A DNA stretch of 64,000 nucleotides from an uncultured Clostridia bacterium (GTDB taxonomy: Bacteria; Bacillota; Clostridia; Christensenellales; Borkfalkiaceae). Below, one piece after another: positions 33,913 through 40,882 of this stretch. The stretch covers positions 81,756 through 145,755 of the forward strand of contig CAJFQM010000005.1 of assembly GCA_904419075.1 (NCBI GenBank), in the 5' to 3' direction. The position numbers and the translations under genes were made by a program. Position 1 is the first letter of the stretch. Each line of letters opens with the position of its first letter. A model generated the notes under the pieces. It had not been told where the DNA came from and did no database searches. It saw only the letters and a program-made list of their open reading frames with translations.

Positions 33913-34569
33913 TTACAGCTCTTCCAACAAAGTCGGAAGGTATGTTTTCAGATTTTGAAGTGCCTTATTCCGATTTTTCAGATATTGTTCGGTCGTACTT
34001 CCGCTGCCTGCAACATCGGAAATTGCTTTGACGGAATACACGGGCAGTTGAGCCGCATAAGCCGCCTGCACGACAGCCGCTCCCTCCATATCCCGGATAT
34101 CTGCCTTTAATGTATCAGTAAGAAGCCGATAATCGTCAGGTGAATCGTTAAAACGGTCAGCCGTTCCCAAAAATTTCTTTGCTAAGGGCGCCTGGAAAGA
34201 GGACAAATTCAGATAATTTTCCTTATATTCGTCCAAGGTACCTATTTTGGTACCGTTTAACTGCGTCAGATCAAAATCGAACTGAACGGCCGCTTGGATT
34301 TGATATACGCCGCAAAGTTTCGTGGAAGCGTTCAGACCGCCCGCAACGCCGAAATTAAATAACTTTTCTGCGTCGAATTTACTGACGAGAAGCTGGGTTC
34401 CGAGCGCGGCATTTACTTTTCCGACTCCGCAGACTACGAGGGCGACGTCCTTTCCGAAGGCGCGGCCGACATGAACGGTCTTTCCGCTTACGGTGAGGAC
34501 GCGGAAGGTCTCCATTTCTTCCAATAAAATTTCCGCTTCGCTTTCCAAAGCGATTACAATTCCGAGCAT
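33913..34569 (-). CDS. mtnN: 5'-methylthioadenosine/S-adenosylhomocysteine nucleosidase
   Basis: MtnN cleaves adenine from methylthioadenosine and S-adenosylhomocysteine, recycling the by-products of SAM use. The 218-aa protein starts MLGIVIALESEAEILLEEME, has GVAGGLN, and the purine-binding signature DMEGAAVVQAAY with the catalytic Asp in AISDVAG near residue 187. Length is slightly below the usual 230. It is the first gene of a minus-strand pair with ung, with an AAGGAG site before the ATG. The many methyltransferases in the window would feed it, though no direct link is shown. Confidence 0.93.
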   Translation of the reverse strand: MLGIVIALESEAEILLEEMETFRVLTVSGKTVHVGRAFGKDVALVVCGVGKVNAALGTQLLVSKFDAEKLFNFGVAGGLNASTKLCGVYQIQAAVQFDFDLTQLNGTKIGTLDEYKENYLNLSSFQAPLAKKFLGTADRFNDSPDDYRLLTDTLKADIRDMEGAAVVQAAYAAQLPVYSVKAISDVAGSGSTTEQYLKNRNKALQNLKTYLPTLLEEL

Positions 34570-34638
34570 AATCAGTATTCTCCTTTTCTCATGTAAAATT
34601 CCTTTTTTGAGTCCGTATCAATGCGCAACTATTATAAT

Positions 34639-34667
34639 AGTGTAACAGATTTTGCGAAAATAATCAA
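34639..34667 (-). promoter_or_regulatory. Sigma-A promoter of mtnN-ung
   Basis: On the minus strand TTGATT and TACACT are separated by 17 nt, 70 bp upstream of mtnN. Confidence 0.55.
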
Positions 34668-34671
34668 ACGG

Positions 34672-34700
34672 TTGAATAGGTTTTTTTGCGAATGTAGATA
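34672..34700 (+). promoter_or_regulatory. Sigma-A promoter of the ferritin-like gene
   Basis: TTGAAT and TAGATA are separated by 17 nt, 35 bp before the ATG. It lies back to back with the mtnN promoter, so a regulator here could control both. Confidence 0.6.
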
Positions 34701-34734
34701 ATAAACCTATGAAATTTCTTCTCGGAGGTAAAAA

Positions 34735-35982
34735 ATGAATCCATTCAAAGAGAAACCGCAAAAGATTGAAAAAAGTTTCCAAAGCTGGAAAAACGTCCTC
34801 GTCAAACCTTACGACAAGCATACGGTAGATCCGTATACTCGTTTACGCATCATTTTGATGGACGGTACGGAATTTGAATCCGTGCGTTTCGGTCACAGTT
34901 ATACACGGAATTGTACGAATAACGATATTCGTCGCGAATTGGCGCTCATTCGCAGAAGCGAACAGATTCAGCAAAAGAGAATTGCTTCCTTAAAGCCTAT
35001 GAACGAAAATATTCTCGAACATACTATCGGATATGAGCAGCTGGCGGTCGATCTGACGGCAAATCTCGCAAAATCGGAAAAGAACGATTACGTGAGACAA
35101 CAATTAAACTTCGCCCTTTTGGAAGATTTCGATCATTTGTATCGGTATTCCGATTTAATGGAATTGGAAAAATCGGGCGATCCCGCGCTTCTCGTAGGGG
35201 ATTATACGGAAATCATGCCAGGCAGGCCCACGGTAGCGGAATATCGTCATCCTTTCGACGACGTAAAATTCAATATCAACAGTTATCTGAATAATACGCT
35301 TACACGACTTCATGTCAATATCATTACCGCCGCGGAACAGCAAACGATGAACTATTATATGAACGTCGCCAATCTGTACGTGAGCGATTTGGGCAGAAAA
35401 TTGTATAATGAAATTGCCATGATCGAGGAACAGCATGTCACGGGATACGGCTCTCTCAAAGATTCTTCCTGCACTTGGCTGGAAAATCTCGTCATGAACG
35501 AATATACCGAATGCTATCTCTATTATTCCTGTTACGAGGACGAGAAGGATCCCCGAATCAAAAAAATCTGGGAACAGCATTTTACCGAGGAAATCTCGCA
35601 TCTGCATAAAGCAGCCGAATTGCTCTTAAAATACGAAGGAAAAGTATGGCAGCAGCTCTTTCCCGAAGGCGGAGATTTTCCCGAACTTCTCAAATTCCGC
35701 TCCCAGAAAGAATATATCCGGGAAGTGCTTAAAAGCGTGCGCTTGACGGCCGTGGAGGAAGGTTTCAGAGAGCTTTCGTCTATGCCGGACAATTTCCGCT
35801 ATTTCTCCTACAATAAAGGAGTTAACGGAAACTTGGAAAAGGTCGGGACTCATTCCGTCATCAATCTTGCCATTTCGGAATTCGGAAAGGATTATCGCAT
35901 AGAGAATAAAGCGCATCCCGTCGAAGCGCTTTCCAAACGTACCAAGGACAACACGGAAGTGGGCAGGGTAAAGAACGCCTGA
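34735..35982 (+). CDS. Uncharacterised protein with a candidate ferritin-like di-iron core
   Basis: I do not recognise this 415-aa protein. Its middle part (residues 90-300) is all helical and carries spaced acidic/His pairs typical of ferritin-like di-iron proteins: Glu95/His96 and Glu101; Glu130-Asp131-x-x-His134; Glu201; Glu231-x-x-His234; Glu256 and Glu259; Glu286-x-x-His289. Two ExxH pairs on neighbouring helices are a good sign of metal ligands. Residues 25-60 look like a small beta-rich head, and residues 300-415 a mixed tail. No signal peptide is visible. Strong GGAGG and a sigma-A promoter precede it. In an anaerobe it may handle iron or oxygen, but this is inference. Confidence 0.7.
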   Translation: MNPFKEKPQKIEKSFQSWKNVLVKPYDKHTVDPYTRLRIILMDGTEFESVRFGHSYTRNCTNNDIRRELALIRRSEQIQQKRIASLKPMNENILEHTIGYEQLAVDLTANLAKSEKNDYVRQQLNFALLEDFDHLYRYSDLMELEKSGDPALLVGDYTEIMPGRPTVAEYRHPFDDVKFNINSYLNNTLTRLHVNIITAAEQQTMNYYMNVANLYVSDLGRKLYNEIAMIEEQHVTGYGSLKDSSCTWLENLVMNEYTECYLYYSCYEDEKDPRIKKIWEQHFTEEISHLHKAAELLLKYEGKVWQQLFPEGGDFPELLKFRSQKEYIREVLKSVRLTAVEEGFRELSSMPDNFRYFSYNKGVNGNLEKVGTHSVINLAISEFGKDYRIENKAHPVEALSKRTKDNTEVGRVKNA

Positions 35983-36009
35983 TTTTTCGGAAAGTAGTAT
36001 TTTGAGATT

Positions 36010-36057
36010 TTAGAGCCGGCCGCCGTTCTCTGACTGAAACGGCGAACTGGCTCTAAA
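36010..36057 (+). terminator. Intrinsic terminator after the ferritin-like gene
   Basis: TTTAGAGCC pairs with GGCTCTAAA, with an inner GCCGTT/AACGGC stem, followed by TATTTTTT. Confidence 0.82.
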
Positions 36058-36158
36058 TATTTTTTGGATAAGGCTCAATTGGAGCGATAACGTTCAGCCG
36101 AGATTTAATGCCTCGGCAAAGAGAACCGAAAATAACCCGCCGTCGTGACAGATTTTTC

Positions 36159-36186
36159 TTGACAATTTCGAAAAAGGTGCTATAAT
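36159..36186 (+). promoter_or_regulatory. Strong promoter reading antisense through the phosphopantetheinyl transferase gene
   Basis: TTGACA and TATAAT are separated by 16 nt on the plus strand; the -10 covers the stop codon of the minus-strand gene at 36180-36698. No plus-strand gene starts for 540 bp, the first being at 36727. Confidence 0.75.
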
Positions 36187-36698
36187 GAAAGAAACTCGGT
36201 ATTGTCGCAGCCCTTTTCCCGACAAAGGGTAACGATATGTCCGTCTTTTTCATAAACGGAAAGGCGCACGGGAAGTTCCAACCCCGAATAAAAAATTTTT
36301 CCGCCGATAAAAGAAATTTTTTTCAGATCTGCCGCGAGGGAGCCGCCCAACCATTTGACGGTACTTTCGATTGCGGTCCAATGACGGAGAAAATCTTCTT
36401 TTCCCTTTATTTCTTCCCGCTCGTCGAAAGGAAATCTGGAAAGGATGGGGCGATAATCGATTTCCCTTGAAATCCGTTCGGCATCTATTCCTATATTTTC
36501 GTCGGAAACGGCAATAAATCGCGTTTCTTTGGTATGCGTGACGGAAAAAAATAAAGGGGTATTCTCTAAGAAAGGTTTCCCCGTTTCGCTCCTCGAAATT
36601 ACGGCGTCTCTGATTCGATAGCGCTCGAAAACTATCTTTCGTATCATTTGCTCGCTGTCGGAAAATTTTTCGGTTTTCGCAAAAAATACCTTTTCCAT
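36180..36698 (-). CDS. 4'-phosphopantetheinyl transferase, Sfp type
   Basis: The 172-aa protein attaches the phosphopantetheine arm of CoA to carrier proteins. It has the family's SVTHT motif (residues 52-56), the magnesium-binding IGIDAER with Asp72 and Glu74, and HWTAIESTVKWLGGS with Glu111 and Lys115. It is shorter than full Sfp (about 220 aa) because the N-terminal half is trimmed. No PKS, NRPS or acyl carrier gene lies nearby, so its partner is not in the window. Its own promoter puts the transcript start at or within 1-2 nt of the ATG, so the mRNA is probably leaderless. A convergent promoter crosses the gene. Confidence 0.9.
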   Translation of the reverse strand: MEKVFFAKTEKFSDSEQMIRKIVFERYRIRDAVISRSETGKPFLENTPLFFSVTHTKETRFIAVSDENIGIDAERISREIDYRPILSRFPFDEREEIKGKEDFLRHWTAIESTVKWLGGSLAADLKKISFIGGKIFYSGLELPVRLSVYEKDGHIVTLCREKGCDNTEFLSL

Positions 36699-36704
36699 AA
36701 ATTC

Positions 36705-36733
36705 ATTATAACAGGAGTAAAAACAAATGTCAA
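36705..36733 (-). promoter_or_regulatory. Sigma-A promoter of the phosphopantetheinyl transferase gene
   Basis: On the minus strand TTGACA and TATAAT are separated by 17 nt, a perfect match. The -35 box covers the start codon of the plus-strand gene at 36727. The -10 ends only 6 nt before the ATG, so a leaderless transcript is expected. Confidence 0.85.
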
Positions 36734-37197
36734 GAGCGGATATTGCAAAAGAAAATTTTCTTAAAGGATATACATGCGCTCAGGCCGTTTTGCTCGCCTT
36801 TTCCGATGTCACGGGCACTGACGAAGAAACGGCGATGAAAATTTCTCTCCCGTTCGGCGGAGGAATGGGAAGAATGCGTTTCACTTGCGGGGCCGTCAGC
36901 GGCATGGTGATGGCACTCGGCCTGATACTTTCCCGTGCAGAGGTCGATTCGTCAAATAAGAGGGAAGTTTATGCGGCGGTACAGGAACTTGCGGGAAAAT
37001 TCAAGACGGAAAACGGCAGCGTCGTTTGCGGCGAACTTCTCTCAGGCGCGCATTTGAAAGTAAGTACGGAAGCCATACCCGAAGAACGGACTGCGGAATA
37101 TTATAAAAAACGTCCCTGTCCCGATCTCGTATATTCGGCGGCGAAAATTTTAGAAGAGTATCTCGAAGCGCAAAAAGATACACGTCCTGAAAAATGA
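36727..37197 (+). CDS. C_GCAxxG_C_C family redox protein
   Basis: The 156-aa protein has the defining spaced cysteines: Cys17 in GYTCAQAV, the CGAVSG motif in RFTCGAVSGMVMALG, a later Cys in VVCGELL, and Cys in KRPCPDL near the end. Such proteins are small, predicted to bind a metal or heme-like cofactor, and are common in anaerobes; their role is unclear. GGAG precedes the ATG. It is divergent from the phosphopantetheinyl transferase, and its start codon lies in that gene's -35 box. The only good plus promoter I see is far upstream at 36159. Confidence 0.9.
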   Translation: MSRADIAKENFLKGYTCAQAVLLAFSDVTGTDEETAMKISLPFGGGMGRMRFTCGAVSGMVMALGLILSRAEVDSSNKREVYAAVQELAGKFKTENGSVVCGELLSGAHLKVSTEAIPEERTAEYYKKRPCPDLVYSAAKILEEYLEAQKDTRPEK

Positions 37198-37228
37198 ACG
37201 GAAAAAGTTTTTTAATGTGGAGGGAAAA

Positions 37229-37624
37229 ATGATTGTGTCGAAGATAACGGCCACCGTTTCGGGCAATGTCGAAAAAGTTTGGAAATTCGTGACTTCGGTT
37301 GCGGATTACGATAGCTGGCGCAGCGATTTGGACAGAACGGAAATTTTAAGTCCGCGGCAGTTTGTCGAATACACCAAAGCGGGGTATGCCACCACTTTCA
37401 CGATTACGTATTGCAGTCCGTTTGAACGCTGGGAATTCGATTTGGAAAACGACAATCTGAAAGGGCATTGGACGGGAATTTTTGCGCAAAGGGGCGACGA
37501 GACGGAAATAGAGTTTACGGAAGCCGTGACAGCCAAAAAGTTCTTTCTGAAACCGATGATAAAATTTTACCTGAAAAAACAGCAAAAGAAATTTATTTCG
37601 GATCTAAAAAAAGCATTGAAATAA
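37229..37624 (+). CDS. SRPBCC-family protein (START-like fold)
   Basis: The 131-aa protein has the START/polyketide-cyclase-like pattern VEKVWKFVTSVADYDSWRSD near the start and an amphipathic C-terminal helix LKPMIKFYLKKQQKKFISDL, as in SRPBCC lipid- or ligand-binding proteins. I use the ATG at 37229, which has GGAGGG 4-10 nt upstream, rather than the GTG four codons earlier. It lies 31 bp after the C_GCAxxG_C_C gene and is probably cotranscribed. Ligand unknown. Confidence 0.83.
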   Translation: MIVSKITATVSGNVEKVWKFVTSVADYDSWRSDLDRTEILSPRQFVEYTKAGYATTFTITYCSPFERWEFDLENDNLKGHWTGIFAQRGDETEIEFTEAVTAKKFFLKPMIKFYLKKQQKKFISDLKKALK

Positions 37625-37703
37625 GATTTCCCCGACGTCAATTTATAAAGCGCAGCTCGTTTTTTCTTAAAGACCAGCTTGACTTTTAAGGCAACAGAAC
37701 ATA

Positions 37704-37735
37704 AAAAAGCGCGGAATTATCCGCGCTTTTTTCGT
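37704..37735. terminator. Bidirectional terminator between the SRPBCC gene and ychF
   Basis: AAAAAAGCGCGGA pairs with TCCGCGCTTTTTT across a short loop. The A and T runs allow use from both converging genes. Confidence 0.92.
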
Positions 37736-37756
37736 TTGAAATTTTTTCGTCAAAAA

Positions 37757-38872
37757 TTACTTTGAGCTTTTGGAGACGTTAAAATAATATTCTACGACGT
37801 CTCCGTCCTGCATGACGTATTCTTTCCCTTCGGAACGAACCTTTCCTTTTTCCTTTGCCGCGGCTATGGAACCGAGTTCAACCAGCGTTTCCCAATTGAC
37901 GACGTCGGCCCGAATAAACCCTTTTTCAAAGTCGGAATGGATTTTCCCCGCGGCCTGCGGAGCCTTCGTTCCCTTGACGATGGTCCAAGCCCGGGTTTCC
38001 TTTTCTCCCGCCGTCAGATAAGAAATGAGCCCCAGGAGCGCATAGGATTTTTTGATAAGGCGGTCGAGTCCGCTTTCTCCGAGTCCGAATTCTTCCATGA
38101 ATACGGCTTTGTCGTCGGGATCCATTTGAGAGAGTTCTTCTTCCGTTTTTGCGCAGATTACCAAAACTTCGCTGTGTTCTTTCGCGGCAAATTTTTTTAC
38201 CTCGACGACAAAGGGGAGAGAATCCTCGTCTTTGCCCATATCGCTTTCTTTGATGTTGGCGGCATAGATCACCGGTTTTACGGTAAGCAGGAAAAGATTT
38301 TTCAAAAATTCCTCGTCCGCATCCTGTATGGGGAAAGTCCGCGCGGGTTTTTCCGCTTCGAGGTGTGCGTACAACTTTTCGAGAAAAGCATATTCTTCCG
38401 CGGCTTTTTTATCGGCTCCGCCGCGCGCGTTGCTCTTGATTTTTCCCAGCCTGTTCTGTACGGCTTCCATATCGGAAAGAATAAGTTCGAGATTGATCGT
38501 TTCTATGTCCCGAACGGGATCGATGGAATTTTCCACGTGCGTAATGTTTGCGTCCTCGAAACAGCGGACGACGTGCACGATAGCATCGACTTCGCGGATA
38601 TGGGAGAGAAATTTATTGCCGAGCCCCTCTCCGCGGGAAGCACCTTTTACGAGTCCCGCGATATCGACGAATTCGATGACGGCGGGGGTGACTTTTTTGC
38701 TCTGGTAGAGAGCGGCGAGTTTGTCGAGCCGTTCGTCGGGTACGGCGACGACGCCGACGTTCGGTTCTATCGTACAAAAGGGATAGTTGGCACATTCCGC
38801 GCCGGCATGTGTGATTGCGTTGAACAGAGTGGATTTTCCCACGTTGGGAAGTCCTACGACACCGAGTTTCAT
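37757..38872 (-). CDS. ychF: Redox-regulated ATPase YchF (Obg family)
   Basis: YchF is an Obg-like P-loop protein that prefers ATP and associates with ribosomes. The 371-aa protein has the P-loop GLPNVGKST (residues 7-15), the switch-like CTIEPNVG, and a C-terminal TGS domain ending GKEYVMQDGDVVEYYFNV, all standard. Length is normal. It is transcribed alone from a promoter at 38919-38947, back to back with the argS promoter. Confidence 0.97.
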   Translation of the reverse strand: MKLGVVGLPNVGKSTLFNAITHAGAECANYPFCTIEPNVGVVAVPDERLDKLAALYQSKKVTPAVIEFVDIAGLVKGASRGEGLGNKFLSHIREVDAIVHVVRCFEDANITHVENSIDPVRDIETINLELILSDMEAVQNRLGKIKSNARGGADKKAAEEYAFLEKLYAHLEAEKPARTFPIQDADEEFLKNLFLLTVKPVIYAANIKESDMGKDEDSLPFVVEVKKFAAKEHSEVLVICAKTEEELSQMDPDDKAVFMEEFGLGESGLDRLIKKSYALLGLISYLTAGEKETRAWTIVKGTKAPQAAGKIHSDFEKGFIRADVVNWETLVELGSIAAAKEKGKVRSEGKEYVMQDGDVVEYYFNVSKSSK

Positions 38873-38918
38873 AATTTTACAGTTTCCTTAAAAAGTTTTC
38901 GTTTGATTTTTCTGCTAT

Positions 38919-38947
38919 ATTATAATATAAAATCGGAAAATAAGCAA
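38919..38947 (-). promoter_or_regulatory. Sigma-A promoter of ychF
   Basis: On the minus strand TTGCTT and TATAAT are separated by 17 nt, about 50 bp upstream of the ychF ATG. Confidence 0.7.
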
Positions 38948-38954
38948 ATTAAAC

Positions 38955-38983
38955 TTGCTCAAAATCGAAAAATATGTTAATAT
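38955..38983 (+). promoter_or_regulatory. Sigma-A promoter of argS
   Basis: TTGCTC and TAATAT are separated by 17 nt. Its -35 lies only 7 bp from that of the divergent ychF promoter. Confidence 0.6.
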
Positions 38984-39020
38984 ATCTCTTGTAAAATTTA
39001 CGGAGAAGGAAAAGAAGGAC

Positions 39021-40706
39021 ATGGATTATAAAAGATACATTTCGGAGAAACTGAAAATAGAGGGCATGAGCGCCGAGGAGATTTACGGACTCATCGCGCT
39101 TCCTCCCACGTCGGACATGGGAGATTACGCTCTTCCCTGTTTCAAACTTGCGAAAATACTCCGCAAAAGCCCCGTTGCCATTGCGGAAACGCTCAAAGAG
39201 AATTTTCCGATAGACGAAGTAATTTCCGAGGTTTCCGCGGTAAACGGATATCTCAATTTCAAAGTCGATAAGACTTCTTTGACCCGTCAGGTACTGGACA
39301 GGATTTTTTCGGAAGGAGACGCCTACGGCGCCTCGGACGAAGGAAAGGGAAAGACGATCTGCATCGATTACTCGTCCATCAATATCGCCAAGCCCTTTCA
39401 TATCGGCCATCTTTCCACGACCGTATTGGGCGGGGCGCTCTATCGCATTTTCAATTTCCTCGGCTATAAGGCGATAGGGATCAATCATCTCGGAGACTAC
39501 GGTACGCAGTTCGGGAAACTCATTTCCGCCTATAAGCGGTGGGGGGATAGAGATACCGTGGAAAAAGGCGGGATTCGTGCTCTGAACGAGCTGTACGTCC
39601 GTTTTCACCGCGAGGCGGAGGCACATCCCGAATACGACGACGAAGCCCGTGCGTACTTTAAGAAAATCGAACAGGGGGATTCGGAATGTCTGGAACTCTT
39701 TCATTGGTTCAAAGAACTCACGCTGAAAGACGTACAGAAAATTTATGATTTGCTCGATATTCGTTTCGATTCTTACGCGGGAGAGAGCTTTTATTCGGAT
39801 AAAATGCAGCCCGTGGTGGACGAACTGAGAGAAAAAGGCTTGCTCGTGGAGAGCCGCGGGGCGCAGGTCGTCGATCTCGAAGCCTACGGCATGCCGCCCT
39901 GTATCATTCTGAAGTCGGACGGTTCCTCCCTGTATGCGACGCGGGATATGGCTGCGGCCATTTACCGTAAGAATACCTACAATTTTTATAAATGTCTCTA
40001 TGTGGTAGCCTATCAGCAGAATCTGCATTTCAAGCAGTTTTTCAAAGTCCTCGAATTGATGGGGAAGGAATGGGCGAAAGACCTCGTGCACGTCGCCTAC
40101 GGAATGGTCTCTTTGGAAGAAGGGACGATGTCCACGAGAAAGGGAAACGTTGTTTTTCTCGAAGACGTCATCCGTAAATGTATCGAAAAAGCATATACGA
40201 TTGTCGACGAAAAAAATCCCGAGCTGGAAAACAAGCGCGAAGTGGCGGAAAAGGTCGGCGTCGGCGCCGTAATTTTCGGTGCGCTCTATAACAACAAAAT
40301 CAAAGATATTGTCTTTTCCTATGACAAAGTATTGAGTTTTGAAGGCGAAACCAGCGTCTATGTCCAGTATACCTGCGCCAGAGCAAATTCCGTGTTGCAG
40401 AAGGGCGGAATTCCCGAACATCGGGAAGTTATCCAACCGGAAGCGTCGGAATTCGAACTCGTCAAGGCTTTGGCGGCTTTTCCGGAGACGGTAAAGGATG
40501 CGGCAGAAAAATACGAGCCGTCCTATATCGCCCGCCTTGCGGTCGATATCGCTCAGAAATTCAATAAGTTTTACATCGATTGCAAAATTCTTGCCGCGGA
40601 GGATGAAAAGAAAAAGAATTTCCGTCTCTCTTTGACGGCAGCTTGTCTACAGACTTTGAAAAATGCCTTTTCGCTTCTCGGAATCGGAATTCCCGAAAAA
40701 ATGTAA
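39021..40706 (+). CDS. argS: Arginyl-tRNA synthetase
   Basis: ArgS charges tRNA-Arg. I start it at the ATG at 39021 (MDYKRYISEKL), with GAAGGA upstream; the frame is open 22 codons further back into the promoter, which cannot be translated. The 561-aa product has the HIGH-type motif PFHIGHLSTTVLGG near residue 129 and STRKGNVVFL in place of KMSKS near residue 375, both normal for this enzyme. The anticodon-binding C-terminus ends LKNAFSLLGIGIPEKM. Confidence 0.97.
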   Translation: MDYKRYISEKLKIEGMSAEEIYGLIALPPTSDMGDYALPCFKLAKILRKSPVAIAETLKENFPIDEVISEVSAVNGYLNFKVDKTSLTRQVLDRIFSEGDAYGASDEGKGKTICIDYSSINIAKPFHIGHLSTTVLGGALYRIFNFLGYKAIGINHLGDYGTQFGKLISAYKRWGDRDTVEKGGIRALNELYVRFHREAEAHPEYDDEARAYFKKIEQGDSECLELFHWFKELTLKDVQKIYDLLDIRFDSYAGESFYSDKMQPVVDELREKGLLVESRGAQVVDLEAYGMPPCIILKSDGSSLYATRDMAAAIYRKNTYNFYKCLYVVAYQQNLHFKQFFKVLELMGKEWAKDLVHVAYGMVSLEEGTMSTRKGNVVFLEDVIRKCIEKAYTIVDEKNPELENKREVAEKVGVGAVIFGALYNNKIKDIVFSYDKVLSFEGETSVYVQYTCARANSVLQKGGIPEHREVIQPEASEFELVKALAAFPETVKDAAEKYEPSYIARLAVDIAQKFNKFYIDCKILAAEDEKKKNFRLSLTAACLQTLKNAFSLLGIGIPEKM

Positions 40707-40829
40707 GAAATGGCTTGAAGTTGGAAGTTTGCGTATACAAAAAATTTTTATAGAAAGCGTTTTCTGGAAGATTTTCGGAGAACGTTTTTTTGTTTTTACA
40801 AATTTTTTCAAAAAATTTCGAAAAAGGTA

Positions 40830-40858
40830 TTCCCTTTTGACTTAAAATATGGTATTAT
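40830..40858 (+). promoter_or_regulatory. Possible promoter of helD
   Basis: TTCCCT and TATTAT are separated by 17 nt, 25 bp before the gene. The -35 is weak. Confidence 0.35.
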
Positions 40859-40882
40859 AAAAAAAGTATTGCAGGAGGGGAT

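Noticed and set aside
36237..36470. 77-residue plus-strand frame behind the antisense promoter
   Set aside because: It is antisense to the phosphopantetheinyl transferase, has a poor ribosome site and no motif. The transcript is more likely non-coding there.
38949..40436. 495-residue open frame antisense to argS
   Set aside because: It is a shadow of argS with no promoter or ribosome site.
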